Notes under the pieces: model-generated
Seen by the model: the letters and a program-made list of their open reading frames with translations, nothing else
Databases searched by the model: none
What the model was told of the DNA's origin: nothing
Source of the DNA: Eonycteris spelaea
Taxonomy: Eukaryota; Chordata; Mammalia; Chiroptera; Pteropodidae
Direction: 5' to 3'
Assembly (NCBI GenBank): GCA_003508835.1
Contig: PUFA01000536.1
Location: 1-64,000 of the forward strand
Length of the DNA stretch: 64,000 nucleotides
Translations under genes and position numbers: made by a program
Part shown: piece by piece, positions 46,820-59,077 of the stretch
Layout of the letters: each line of letters begins with the position of its first letter
How positions within the stretch are numbered: position 1 is the stretch's first letter

Positions 46820-47329
46820 CTAAGGAAAAAAAAATACATTTAACTTTATCTTACTTCAAATAACCAAATGACTAAATGTGATTGAAAATACATTTGGGGG
46901 TTCTCTGCATGTTTTCTACCAAGAATTGGTAAAAACATGCCTCTATGAACCATGGACACAGAAAAAAATCAAGTTTGGAACCAATATAATTAGAAGGGGA
47001 AGATCCTGGTCTCATACTTCCTATAAGAGTAAAAACAAAGCAAAATAAAAACTTATATCGCTTCACCCCCAAACCCCCACTCCCACACTCTTCTATACAC
47101 CACATGCTGTGGTCAGGATGAGATGACTTCAAATAACCTTCAGCCTGAAGACCAAACCAGACCCACCAGAGTGTTCTTATTGGTTCACAGGGCCTAGCAA
47201 CAAAGAAAACACACTGACACATATACTTTTTTCTGAAATAAAAAGTTTGAAAGTTATCTGATTATTGAGAATGTTTAGAACCCACACCAAAGCCTCAGAT
47301 AACTGAAAACTTTGCTCCATTTCTTCATA
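46820..47329. other. Upstream of the IL13RA2 coding start, first exon not identified
   Basis: The non-coding exon 1 and promoter should lie upstream of 46820, but I cannot place them from sequence alone. There is no CpG-rich stretch. Confidence 0.5.
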
Positions 47330-47665
47330 AATATTAAATCATCTTCTACTCTATTATCTGTTCCACTCTTTACTATGATTCCTGTATCAGTAAATGCTAT
47401 TATCATCGTCCCAGTTACCCGAACCAGAAACCTGGAAGTCTTCCTCAACTCTTCCCTCTCCCATCCAATCTCACAATTATCACTACAATATATAGCAAGG
47501 ATGATTTTCCTAAAATGCAAATCTGCACTTATTAGCCCTTTCTTAAAACAGCACTTCACTGCCACAGAATACAACTCAACTTTTTTAATCATTGAAGAAT
47601 ATTGCTTTTATGATCAAAACTTAAAGGATTTGTGTCTCCACATACCTACTCAATCAAAAAACACT
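47330..47665 (+). repeat. L2 LINE
   Basis: 'gaaacctggaagtcttcctc' (47417), 'tctcccatccaatctcacaa' and 'ttagccctttcttaaaacag' match L2. The 148-codon open frame here is L2-derived or chance. Confidence 0.8.
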
Positions 47666-47929
47666 CTTCTTTCAAAGAAAATCACTACTCCAAGTTCTAC
47701 ACTTTTCTCTGAGTCTATATTCCTGGAAACAACAATTTCACAAGAAGTTAAGGATTAAAGGTCACTCATCCCAACATTCAAGGACAACCTTTCTTTTTCT
47801 CCTATATAAATTAATTAATCAGGGCAGACCCTCTCTTCCCGCCCCACCCTCATCATCCTACCTGGTCCATCTGTAATGTTCTAATGTTGGTAGGCTTCAA
47901 TTATTACATAACAGAATCTTGAAATCAAA

Positions 47930-48090
47930 TTGTTAGAACCAGCAGATATATCGGAGACAATGCTAATCCAATCTTCTTTTATATATTAGGAAGTAAAATT
48001 CAGACTTGCCCAAGATTACATAGCAAGTTAGTAACAGAGCTGGGAGTAGGACAGAGAAATTATTCCCAGTCCAGTTCACTTCCACCCTAC
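47930..48090 (-). repeat. MIR SINE
   Basis: 'cagacttgcccaagattaca' and 'tagcaagttagtaacagagc' are the reversed MIR core. Confidence 0.75.
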
Positions 48091-48984
48091 TATGCTGGAT
48101 CTCACACATTTAACTCAGAATTATGAAAGCTTTTTCTCTGAGACTCCAGTATTTAAGTCTTCCTTCAATTAGCTGGCCAAGCTGAATCACTATGCTATTT
48201 TTTTTCTATGTCTCATAAACTTGTAAGAGGATACTATTTATTTTACTGAGGTCCAATAAATCTCTCTCCTCAATTTCTCCATCCCCACTCACCAGTCTAT
48301 TGCTGCCCTCTAAAGCATCTGTAAGTAGTGAGTAGGTTTGGCCAACAGAAGGCCACAGATCTTCCATAGAGTTGCTCTTATAGATTGAGATGAACACACT
48401 GGTTACTTTTGGATCCAAGGCAATATGTCTGACCAAAGAGAAAGCTTTCCATATTACCTATAAAGACTAAGACAATCAGGCTTCCCTTAATATACTCTCA
48501 TAAAGATCTTAAAGTTCTCTTTCACTTATCAATCTGTCCTTAAATATTTCATAGCTCTATGTCATATATAACATAAATACTAAGTAAAGAGTTATAAATC
48601 ACTTGTTTCTATTATATTTACAAGCTACTGAAATTTGACTCAGGCTATCAAATACATTTCCTAGATCAGCCCAATATATTTAAACAAAGGTAAGAAATGA
48701 GTTAGCTGGCTTTCTGACACACTCATCTATAAATCCACAAAAGGAGTTCCTGAATTATACCTATGGTCTTACCTAGATTACTTACTCAAATTCAGAATTG
48801 TCACTAGTGCAGAGAGGTGCTTTATATATACTATATTGTTTCAAGAAAGAACAGTTTTCACAAGGGAATAGAAGACTTGAAGACAAAGGGAAATTGGGCG
48901 ATGGAAATACAGACCTAAGATTTAAAATAGTTTCTGATATACTCACCACCCCAAACCCACAGTTAACAATGATTTGTCTGATCT
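48091..48984. other. No gene recognised
   Basis: Unassigned. It contains TGACTCA (AP-1-like) at 48637-48643, which carries little weight alone. Confidence 0.5.
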
Positions 48985-49110
48985 TAACTTCTTATTTTTA
49001 AAAATGAGAAAACACCCAGAAAGGAAGGTGAGTTGTCCAAGATCACACAAATTATTGGTGGCAAAACTAGAACTTAAAAACACTCTTTTAAGCCCTATCA
49101 CTGACTAGCA
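48985..49110 (-). repeat. MIR SINE fragment
   Basis: 'gagttgtccaagatcacaca' followed by 'ggtggcaaaactagaactt' is the reversed MIR core. Confidence 0.7.
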
Positions 49111-49349
49111 AACAAACGTTCTTCTTATAATGAGTCTGCCCTGCACCTATCTTACCAGAGGCCTCACTGTGAACCTTCTCAGCTTATTGTCACCACCCAA
49201 ACCATCAATCCTACCACAGGGTTTATCATCATGACATTTTTGGCAGAGTAATAATTCAATAAGCTTTCATTGGGCACCTAGTTTTGTTGCCAGATATTAT
49301 TCCAGCCAAATCTTGTCAAATATACAAAGTGCAAGTGATAAGTCATAGT

Positions 49350-49615
49350 ATCTGTAATAATATCTCCTACTATTTATTCAACATTCACAGTGAATAAGCA
49401 TTCAGTATCTCAGGCACTACCCTGTGCTAATCACATTATTTACATTATTTCATGTAATACAGCCAGCCTTGGATATATGTACTATTTTTATTTCCATTTT
49501 AAAGATCAGAGGAAGTGACGTAGAGAAATCAAACAGCTTCCACAAGTCACACAGACAATAAATGGTGAAGCTTAAATTTGAACCCAGTCTTATAGCAGAG
49601 CCCTTGATGATAATC
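49350..49615 (-). repeat. MIR SINE
   Basis: 'caggcactaccctgtgctaa', 'cacaagtcacacagacaata', 'aatttgaacccagtctta': nearly full-length reversed MIR. Confidence 0.85.
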
Positions 49616-49849
49616 ATACACTTGGGGGCATTTTCCATGCCTAAGATCAATACGGAAAGCAGCTTGCTTTTTTTACCAATTCAGTTTTGAAAACACAACA
49701 CTATTGTTTAGACAGTTTCCCACTGAGAATCTCTTTTGGAATGAAAAGCCTAAAGCTATTTACTGTTTTCAGCCTCACTTCCCCACTTCTTCAAAGCCAA
49801 GCTAGGCTGGGATAATCCTTGCATTATTGGAGAAACTCCAGGTACTTAC

Positions 49850-49945
49850 CAATAATAAAATGGAGATAATGAAACCAGCTTGGCAGATTTGTGTTGAAGA
49901 TTAAATAAGATAATGTATGTTAAAGTGCTATGAGAATAGTAATTT
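49850..49945 (+). repeat. MIR SINE 3' half
   Basis: 'aaaatggagataatgaaacc' and 'gaagattaaataagataatg' are forward MIR. Confidence 0.6.
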
Positions 49946-50164
49946 ATTCTATATACTTGAGAGGGGTTTGGTTCTGTGCACTTTGCCACTAAGCAAAGAC
50001 TTGAAAATAACTTGCTCCAACCTATATATTTGCACTTACTAATTCAGCAAAATTGACCTGAGACTTGATAACTAGGCACTTAATATTAAACTCCAACTTT
50101 CAACACTCTTTTTGATATATTATTTGCCTTTACTAATCTTTGTCTTAATAACAATAATTTCTTA

Positions 50165-50330
50165 TATTTGTTTAGCTTGTTATAGTTTACAAAGAATTTA
50201 TTGAATTATTTTTACGAATCTTCAGGTATATAATGTTGATATTGCATATTTGCAATCAGTAAAACTGGGTCTTAGAGGAGTGATATGACTTATATAAGAT
50301 ACCACAGATAGTATAATCTGTACTGAAAGA
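50165..50330 (-). repeat. MIR SINE, diverged
   Basis: 'aaaactgggtcttagaggag' and 'gataccacagatag' weakly match the reversed MIR core. Confidence 0.5.
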
Positions 50331-50889
50331 AAAGTTTTAAAAAGAAAAGGACAGAAAAATGTTGTGAGACTAATAATTTAATCATCTACATAATATAGCT
50401 TTATAGAAAAGTTTCTTCTCTACATTGACAAAGAAGAAAAAAGATTCTTCCAAAGTACTGGAAATGACCACAGGTTCTTGTTTCATTTATAAAAGCAGTG
50501 ACCAAGTTACAGAGACAAATAATTTTATGTATTTGAAAATGATACATGGAATTTTTCAATGTCACTAAAGTGGCTTCTAAAAACTCACCTAAAAGAAATA
50601 TGGGCATGTTATTTCTGCTGTCACTAGGTTAAAAAAAAATCAGTGCTATAAAATTTGACACTTTCCATTCACATTATTTGAAATATCTAAAAATAGACAA
50701 AGCAATTAGAATGTGGCTTGGAGAAAAGGAAAATTGGAAAATAAAGAAGTAGAGCTTGAGGAGAGAAAAATGAAGTAGTGTCATTACAAAGGCTTAAATA
50801 TTGTGAGTGAAATGATAAATTTATGTGGCCTTGCATGAGAAGGAATTGATTAGATCTGTGCTCTACCACCAACTTTGCCAGGTGATTTA
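50331..50889. other. No gene recognised
   Basis: Unassigned AT-rich sequence. Confidence 0.5.
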
Positions 50890-51135
50890 GAAAATAGTAA
50901 TAATAGGGACAATAGTTTATTAAGCTCTAATCAGATGTCAAGTTCTGTGTCAGGTGTTTGATATGAATTAGCTCAATTAAGGTTCATCGACATTGATAGT
51001 TACCATTTTAATTTATCCCAATATTATAAATGAATCTTTTGAGACTTTAAAAGGTTAAGTAAATCACTCAAGCTCATAAAACTTAAGCAAGAAAAGATGT
51101 ATATATCTGATTCTAAAGACCGTGCTCATTTTAAC
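50890..51135 (-). repeat. MIR SINE
   Basis: 'caagttctgtgtcaggtgtt', 'taagtaaatcactcaagctc', 'ctgattctaaagaccgtgct': reversed MIR. Confidence 0.75.
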
Positions 51136-52914
51136 TAAAAAATTGTCTTTTAATTTCACTTTAGTGAAGCTCAAATTCCTTTCATATAATTATCTCAGAG
51201 ATATTCTTTTTTTCCCATCAGTTAACCTTCTGTGTATCCATCCACAGTTTCAGGATGTGACTCAAAAGCACTGGCTTTCTGAATAACTAATCTTGTTTCA
51301 AGGAGACCATCCAACATGTACAAATGTCTATGCAGAGCTTCTGAAGTATGATCTTGACTCAGCATCATAATCGCACGTCTTGAACCTGCCAGATCTTAAG
51401 GACTGACAATAGGCTGAGATCCATACATGGCTAAATAATAGTACAATCAGCTTATGAACTGGTGGTGAGTCAAATATAATTTAGATAATAACTAGCAAAT
51501 ATTATGTCTCACAATAGTGTCATTTATAAAGAGTGATGATGACTTTGTCTACTTTCAAACACAAAAAAAGACTTAGAATCAGACAGATTCATCAGACTCA
51601 CCATTAGTCAAGTGGTGTAAGTCATTTCCCACAAAAATATTCGAAGAAGTTAGGCACACATTGAATGATGAAAATCACTGCAGACAAACGAAAATACAGG
51701 TAGGATCTCTTTTTAACAAATATCACTTTAACCTCATTATGTATAACATGCTTTTTTTGGGTCCCTGACAACATTACATACCAATATTATTTACTGATAT
51801 TTATAAAATACATTCAACACATCTTATAAAACATAGGTAGTCACCTTATTCCATAACTTTTTAAAGATGGTTTCCTGTATGACATACTGAGTTCATCCAG
51901 CTAACAAATTTCCTAAAGCACCATCAAAGCTAGAGAATTCAGTTTTGAACTACTATAGCAACTGCCGGATTAACAGTGTTAATTCATGAAGCAGTTTATA
52001 TATTTCAGAATCTGTCCCTAATCTGAGCAGATCAGAGCTTTATTAGTTTAAATTTTCATCAAACATACCACCAACAGACTTTTACGACCCTTTTTTAAAA
52101 AATCCAGACTATAGCGCACTTTTACTTTCTATCTATGTGGGATCTGAGATTCCATTTTTTTTCTTCTAAATTTGTTTTCTGCAGCAAAAGTCTTCAGAAA
52201 TAATTTTAACTATATGTTTTAAGGCAATTTGTATTCTGGCTTAGATGCACAGCCAATTTGAAACTCAGACCATGGAGGGTAGCGACTTCATCATTTCAGT
52301 CTCTTACTTTGGGCTTCTCCCTCATGCTCTGTGGCCCCATCCTCTTCTTTCTTCTCTCTACTTATCTTTTTTTATTTTCTCCCCCTTTTCCTCTCTTACT
52401 GATGTTTCTCTTTACCAATAAGTGGAAATTAATATATTTTTGGGTCACTGGCTATCCTTATTTTAAAAATACAGGAGTATTATCTCTTTTCAATACATTT
52501 CCATTAGTTCTTTGACTTCAGAATATTTTCCATGCATCACTTAAAGATTAAACCAGTTTTGTAATCTTCTAAGCTTACTTTTTAAACGTGTTTATGACAA
52601 AGTTATTTTTTACTTTTCAGTGGACTGACTTGCCCTTCATAAAAATAAAATTCCTGATTCAGGACGACTGGTTCTTTATAAACATCTGCTTAAAATCTCT
52701 AAATCTACTTTAAAATCTTAAATGGTAGGTCTGCATACTCATCTACTTTCTCACTGTTTTGATAGCTGCTTTTGAGCTTGGGATAGCAAATGTTTCCTAA
52801 GTGACTTTAGAGCCTTCTCATCAAAAGGGAACCTCAGAGTTTCTGTTTTTCTAACCTGTGCTTTTGATTGCTGTATTGAGGCTGATATGGTCATAGGCAT
52901 CCTTCCAGATCTTC
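51136..52914. other. No gene recognised
   Basis: About 1.8 kb of apparently single-copy sequence. The 85-codon frame at 52258-52515 is hydrophobic because of a C/T-rich tract and resembles no protein I know. Confidence 0.5.
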
Positions 52915-53000
52915 ATTTCACAGACATTTCCTGAGCATCAATTTTGCATTCAAGGCTGCAGACATGAAAACAAGCAAGAAACATTGTTCCCTGTTCTCAA
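52915..53000 (-). repeat. L2 LINE 3' end remnant
   Basis: 'gacatttcctgagcatcaat' and 'gttccctgttctcaaatgca' match the reversed L2 3' region. Confidence 0.5.
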
Positions 53001-53009
53001 ATGCATTGA

Positions 53010-54050
53010 TGGAGTAGACAAAAAAAAATACTCATTACACACCTATTAAAATGGCCAAAATCCATAGGAAATGCAGACAGCAGTAAGGTAATGGCTATGT
53101 GTAGAGCCAGAGGGAAGATAAAGCAATCAGGGCAATTGTTTCATAAACTATATAAATGTCTAACCAAGGTACTGTATATCTGAAACTACTAAAAATTAAA
53201 ATTAAAATTAAATGGTCAAAATCCAAAACACTGGCAACAAGTGATGGCAAGGATGTGTAGTAACAGGAATTCTTATATTTTGCTGGTGAGAATGTAAAAT
53301 GATGAGACAGTTTGATGATTTATTACAAAACTATACTCATACTATGCAATCAAGAAATCATGCTCCATGATATTTACCCAAAGGAGTTGAAAATATGTCT
53401 ACAGAAAAACCTCCACATGGATATTTAAAGCAGCTCTATTCATAATTGCCAAAACTTGGAAGCAACCAAGATCCTTCAGTGTGAATGAATAACTAAACGG
53501 TGGTACATCCAGTGATAGACTGTTTTTCGGTGCTAAAAAAATTGGCTATCAAGCCCTGAAAAGGCATGAATGAGCTTTAAACGCAAATTACTAAGTAAAA
53601 GAATCTAATCTGAAAAGATTACATACTACGTGATTTCAATTATATGACATTTTAGGAAAGGCAAAATTATGGAAGCAATAAGAACATCAGGGGTTGCCAG
53701 AGGTTGGAGGGAGCAGGAAAGATGAATAAGCAGAGCACAGAGGATTTTTCTGGCAATGAAAATATTCTTCATAATGCTATAGTTATGTATACATGTCATT
53801 ATGCATGTGTCTAAACTCATAGAATGTATAAAATCAAGAGTACAAGCCAAAAGTAAACTATGGACTTTGGGTGATTATGGTATGTCAATGGAGGTTCATC
53901 AGTTGTAACAAAAATACCACTCCAGTGAGTAATTTTGATAATGGGAGGCTGTGCATGTGTGGGGACAGGAGTATAAGAAAAAAATCTCTGTACTTACCTC
54001 TTAATTTTGCTATGAACCTAAAAGAACTGTAAAAAATAGTCTTTAAAAAT
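53010..54050 (+). mobile_element. Old L1 LINE, distal ORF2 to 3'UTR
   Basis: 'cctattaaaatggccaaaat' (53042), 'gcagctctattcataattgc' (53430), 'gttgccagaggttggaggga' (53693), 'aatgggaggctgtgcatgtg' (53940), then the 3'UTR. It is split by a short younger L1 at 53064-53209. Confidence 0.88.
53064..53209 (+). mobile_element. 146-bp L1 3' end nested in an L1, with target duplication
   Basis: A severely 5'-truncated L1 end ('aaactatataaatgtctaac', 'tatatctgaaactactaaaa'). It is flanked by aaatggccaaaatcc (53049-53063) and aaatggtcaaaatcc (53210-53224), a 15-bp duplication with one mismatch. The host L1 reads straight through when the insert is removed. Confidence 0.9.
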
Positions 54051-55719
54051 TAACTTATATAAACTTACAGTTAAATAAAGTATAATACAAGCAAAATTAA
54101 TAAAGTGTGAGCCTTTTCTCAGGCTACTGGTAGAATTATGAAATGGTACAATTCTTTTTGCAGGTGGTACAGTTGAGATTACTAGCTGTCCCCTAATATT
54201 CATTCTTTTCTCCTTCAATAGTAATGGAACCCGCAAGTTTTAGCTGGGTGGAAGGCCACACAAAAATGAAGACTTCATCTGAATGTTCTTTCAGCTATAT
54301 GTGATTCCAATTAAGTTTTGGCCTAAGAGATGTAAATCAAGCTGTTATCTCCAATTTCTGGGTCATGCCTTTAAAGAGAATAGACCTTTTTCACCCCTTC
54401 ACTTTTCTCCCTTTCTCCATCCTGTATCTTAGAATGTACTCTTGATAGTGAGCCACCTTTGATGAATTTGAACTCATTCAGTAAAACTGCATACTCTTCA
54501 TGCAGGCCTGGATTAGCTATCTCGTCATCTGAGAGCAAAATAAGCCACTTTCTTATTTAAGCAAAATCTATAATCTAATTAGGGGAGTATTTAGCACTAT
54601 GTGTCAAAATCCTTTAAAAATTCATAATATTTTAAGCCCAGATTTCCAAGTAATCAAAGAAATATGCATTTATATAGTCCAACCCCTCATTTTCTACATA
54701 GTCTTTAAGTCAGAAGTTCATTCCTGAGAAGGACACCATTTAAGCTATGTAGCACTTCCCTAGGATAAAGTTCTGACCAAATATCTGGGGGAAAATACTT
54801 CCTGAAGCACTCCAGTTGCAAATGTTAGAACCACAAAATGCTAAAATAGAAACTTTTCACAGTGACAAAATACAATATGGCAACACTTCAATGTCCTCCT
54901 TTGTGGCCTTCGAAGTCCTTACTGTTGTAAGCAAGAGGATATAAGTGTTGGAGGACACTCTTTGGTTGTCTGGAGGTTCTGTTAATATGAGCTGCTCTTA
55001 GGTACCAGAGCATTTCTTCCACCACATGAGCTGACACCACAATTTCCTGAATGATGTTCTGAATTATTCTTTAATCTAATGCTGCTTCATCATTTCCAAA
55101 TGTTAGCAGCTCACCCCACATTCTTTGGTTATTATCAGAATACCCTGGAGTTCAAGTTTCCTCTCAATGAATCAGTACTAATTCCATCAACAATTGTACA
55201 TTGCTCTTCCTGCAAAAGTGCGAGATAAATAAAATGACAGATTCTATAATTAGAGATTAATTGCTGCTGGATAAGCAAAGGTAAACTTGCCTAGGGGAAA
55301 AAGAACTACTTGTAGTAGAATCACACCTATCCAGCATGGCTTTGTCTTCCTTTCACTGAGCAACCATGGGAGGGTAAAGAATAACTAATATTTCCTACCC
55401 TCCAACCCTGCTTCATTCCTTGGAAGTGGGTGGGATGCTCTTAATGAGCTCCTAGGCCCTCCTGATTATCTTGATACTACCAAAAGATAACGATATATAT
55501 GTATAAATTTACACACACAAACATGTACTTGGCTTCCATCCTCTATTACCATAGCTTATATACAGGTGAAAAAACAGAGGCCAGAGAAGTTATAATTTTC
55601 CCATAATCTCTTTTCATCCTAGCTTACATTTTTAAGTACTGCCACTGTGATCATTTTTTGAAAGGCTTTGCAAAGACTTGACTGTTTTATCCAAATCCAT
55701 CAGCCAGACTTTGCCTTCT
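54051..55719. other. No gene recognised
   Basis: About 1.7 kb of mostly unique sequence. 'atagtccaacccctcatttt' near 54676 is typical of old SINE or LINE remnants. No ORF is convincing. Confidence 0.5.
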
Positions 55720-57194
55720 TCCTTTCTTTATTTGATCCAGATTAGCTTCCATACCCCAGATTAAACCTGCCTCTCTGCCTTTTTGTCATAACTTCCTAAC
55801 AAAATTTCAATCCTAAATGAATCCAACTCTCAGGTTTCTCTGTGCCTGTGCCTAAGCAGATGAGTGCTGATGGATGATGTCCCACAATAGATTAGTTCCA
55901 TGATAAATTCATAACATTTAATTTTAAGTAAACCCACAGTACTACTCAGAAACACTACCACATCTGTTTAACTTTATTCCATTCTTGATCATTAGACTTC
56001 TTCCAATATCTTCAATATTCTCATCCTCTTTGCCCCCACCTCAGCACATGACCTTGCCTCTTTAAAAACAAAATTGAAACTATCCGATGGAAGTTCCCTC
56101 ATTTTTCCAATTCCACATTTTCCTGATGGAATATCTTCTCTTCCTTCCCTCCAGTTATAATAAAGAAAGTACATTTCCTAAATTCTAAGGTAAAACTCCT
56201 CATGTTTGTTTGGAATTCCAACCCTGCTCACATTGTTACAAATCTTACTATTTATTTTTCTTTCATATATCTTCAATATACATAAGATATTTATATGAAC
56301 ACATATGTCTCAGCTGCATACATCTCATTAGCATTTAAACATATTAATTTGTCCCAAAACTTTAAAAAAATGAACTACCATATGCACATTTTTACCTCCA
56401 GCTACTGCTCCAATGCTCCCATCTTCTTCACAACCAAATTTCTAGGAAGAGTTGTCCATACTTGTTATTTTCTTCACACCTCCCACTCACTCTTCATCAC
56501 TCTGTTTCTTTCTGGCTTTGTCCTTCATCCCACCATTAATTCATGACTCTCCTGAAACATGTCCCACTAGAATAATTACTGATGTCTACCTTATGTAATC
56601 CAATTGATATTATTTATCCAAATCTTGTTTATCTCTTAGTGGCATTCATCTGTTTACCATTGTCCTTCTTAAAATATTTTTCCCTTGGGTTTTCTGACAC
56701 CAGTTTCTCAATTTTCCTTCTATTTCTCTGGTGACTCTTTTTATTTCACTTTTAGGCTCATCCTTTATTTATTATAATATTAAATGTCAGAGCTCTTAGC
56801 GTCCCTTAACTCTTCTGACACTATGTTCTTCTTAGGTCATCTTATCCATTCTCACAGCTTCCATTACCATTGATATGCCAATGAATTTCAAACATCTATC
56901 TCACACCTAAACTACTGTTCTGAGTTCTAGACTTGTATATTCAATTGCTTTCTCAAGATCTTCACTTAGAAGTCTCAAACACACCTTAAATACAAAATGT
57001 CAAACACCAACATCATGATCTTCCTTCAGAAAATGGGTCCTCTTGACAGAAGTATAGTAGTTTCAAGGTATAGTAGTCCTATCTTACTGGTTGGCAGGGG
57101 TATCCATTCAACATTACAAGCCAGAAATCAAAGAGTCACACTAGACACCTGACAGCTATATCTACCATGTCCAATCCATAATCAAATCTGATCC
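55720..57194 (+). repeat. L2 LINE, left part
   Basis: A long diverged L2 with ORF2-derived sequence: 'aggtcatcttatccattctc' (56835), 'cttccattaccattgatatg' (56859), 'agccagaaatcaaagagtca' (57119), then 'catgtccaatccataatcaa'. It is split at 57194 by a solo LTR and resumes at 57711. The left limit is uncertain. Confidence 0.75.
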
Positions 57195-57704
57195 TGTGGG
57201 TGCCAGGCCTGGCTGGCTCAAGGTCTGGCTGTGATCCAAGGTCTGGCTGTAATCTAAGGCCTGGCTGATCCAAGGCCTGACTGGCCCAAGATCTGGCTGG
57301 TCCAAGGTCCGGCTGTGATCCAGGCCTGCAGCTAGACATAGGACCCCAGATTTAGAAAATATGTAAACATGCTTCAGCTTATTGTATCACACATGAGTGG
57401 CTGAGTGCCAATTTTGTACTCTGCTATGTGAGGAGCCATGCAGTCCCCTAGAAAGAAGAAGGGGAGAGCAGAAGGGGAACACTGCATGGGGAGCAGAAGT
57501 GTGTGCAAGACTGCTTGCCCCGTACAATAGACTGCACTCCCCAGCAGAACTGCACTTCACAACAGAAGTGTGCTCCGCACAATAAAATTGGTGCCTGTTG
57601 GTTCATCCTCATGTCTGCCTCTTGCGCATTCTTCCAACTGGGCGTCTCACCATCGAACCTTCCTTCCTGGTCAGCAATACCTCTGACACTTGGTGTAGCC
57701 AACA
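57195..57704 (+). mobile_element. Solo LTR of an endogenous retrovirus, 6-bp target duplication
   Basis: A 510-bp unit begins tgtgggtgcc and ends gtagccaaca (TG...CA). It is flanked on both sides by tgatcc (57189-57194 and 57705-57710). AATAAA is at 57581-57586, about 120 bp before the end, as expected for an R-U5 border. The 6-bp duplication suggests a betaretrovirus-like (class II) ERV. No internal coding region remains. It interrupts an L2 that reads on at both sides. Confidence 0.9.
57219..57331 (+). repeat. 16-18 bp tandem array in the LTR U3
   Basis: Six or seven imperfect units of the type 'caaggtctggctgtgatc' sit near the 5' end of the LTR. They vary in length and sequence. Confidence 0.9.
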
Positions 57705-57710
57705 TGATCC

Positions 57711-58070
57711 ATTCAGACCTGATAGATCCATTTTTCAAAGATCCCTTGAAACTACTTATTCTATCTTCCCTTCCATGCTAGTCCAAATTACCATCAAAAT
57801 GTGTCCTTATTATAGTAGATTCTTAATACATCTTCCTGAATTTGCTCTGGTCCCAATTTGTATCCGCACTACAGGCAGATACATTTTTTCTTTTCCAAAA
57901 GCAAATCTGATTATACAAACTCCCTGCTAAATTTTTCATAGATTATTTTTCATCTTAAGATAAAGTTGAATTTTTTTTACTTGGTCCTCAAGGTCCTAAA
58001 TATTGTGGCACCTGAAACTTCTACAGACATGTATTCTCCTATTTTGTGCTCTGCATTCTCACCACAGCTG
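57711..58070 (+). repeat. L2 LINE, right part
   Basis: 'tagtccaaattaccatcaaa' (57780), 'agcaaatctgattatacaaa' (57900), 'ggtcctcaaggtcctaaata' and 'attctcaccacagctgtgtc' continue the L2 of the left part. Confidence 0.8.
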
Positions 58071-58074
58071 TGTC

Positions 58075-59077
58075 TCTTCAGATTTTCTGTTTCTTTCTGA
58101 TTCAGTCTTGGGAGTTTTTATGTTTCTAGGAATGTATTTATTTCTTCCAGACTGTCCAATTTCTTGGCACATAATTGCTTGTAGTAATTTCACATGATCC
58201 TTTGTACTTCTGTAGAGTTCATAGTTACTTCTCCTCTTTTGTTTCTGATTTTATTTATTTGAGTCCTCTTTCTATTTTCCTTGATGAGTCTGGTTAAGGT
58301 TTATCAATTTTGGTTACCCTTTCAAAGAACCAGCTCTTGGTTTTATCAATCTTTTATATTGTTTTTCTAGACGCTATTTCATTCATTTCTGCTCTGATAT
58401 TTATTATTTCCTTCTTTCTACTCATTTTGGGCTTTGTTTGCTGTTCTTTTTCTAGTTCTTTTAAGTTTAAGGTTAAGTTGTTTATTTGAGCTTTTCCTTG
58501 TTTCTTGAGGTAGGCCTATATTGCTATGAATTTCCCTCTTAGAACTGCTTTCACTCTGTCCCATCGATTTTGAGCTGTTGTGTTTTTATTTTCATTGTCT
58601 CTGGGTATCTTTTGATTTCTTCCTTGATCTCATTGTTAATCCATTCATTGTTTAGTAGCATGTTATTTAGCCTCCATGAATTTGTGTATTTTCAAGTTTG
58701 TTTGTTTGTTTTGTAGTCAATTTCTAGTTTCATATCATTATGACCAGAGAAGACAGCTGATATGATTTCAATCTTCTTAAATTTATTGATACTTGTTTTC
58801 TGGCCTAATATGTTGTCTATCCTTAAAATGTTCCATGTGTACTTGAGAAGAATGTGTATTTTTCTGTTTTGGGGTGAGATGCTCTGAAAGTAATTATTAA
58901 ATCCATCTAATTTAGTGTGTCATTTAAGTCCACTGTTTCCTTGTTGATTTTCTGTCTGTAAGATCTGTTTATTGGTGTTGATAGGATGTTAAAGTCTCCT
59001 ACAATGAGTATATTACTGTTGATTTCTCCTTTTATGTCAGTCAATAATTGCTTTGTATATGTAGGTGCTCCTATGTT
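58075..59077 (-). mobile_element. L1 LINE ORF2 fragment
   Basis: Reversed ORF2, endonuclease to linker: 'aaccagctcttggttttatc' (58328), 'cattgtttagtagcatgtta' (58646), 'tcctacaatgagtatattac' (58997). On the minus strand its start at 59077 cuts off the ASZ1 pseudogene. Confidence 0.9.

Noticed and set aside
47312..47758. 148-codon open frame
   Set aside because: It lies over an L2 remnant and has no known protein domain.
46820..55000. Non-coding exon 1 and promoter of IL13RA2
   Set aside because: These must exist upstream, but no CpG island, TATA-led start or alignable 5'UTR could be supported, so none is called.
57136..57339. Repetitive open frame (QPDLGPARS-type repeats) and a CRISPR-like look
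   Set aside because: It is the antisense translation of the 16-18 bp tandem array in the solo LTR. The units have no spacers, and CRISPR arrays do not occur in mammalian nuclear DNA.
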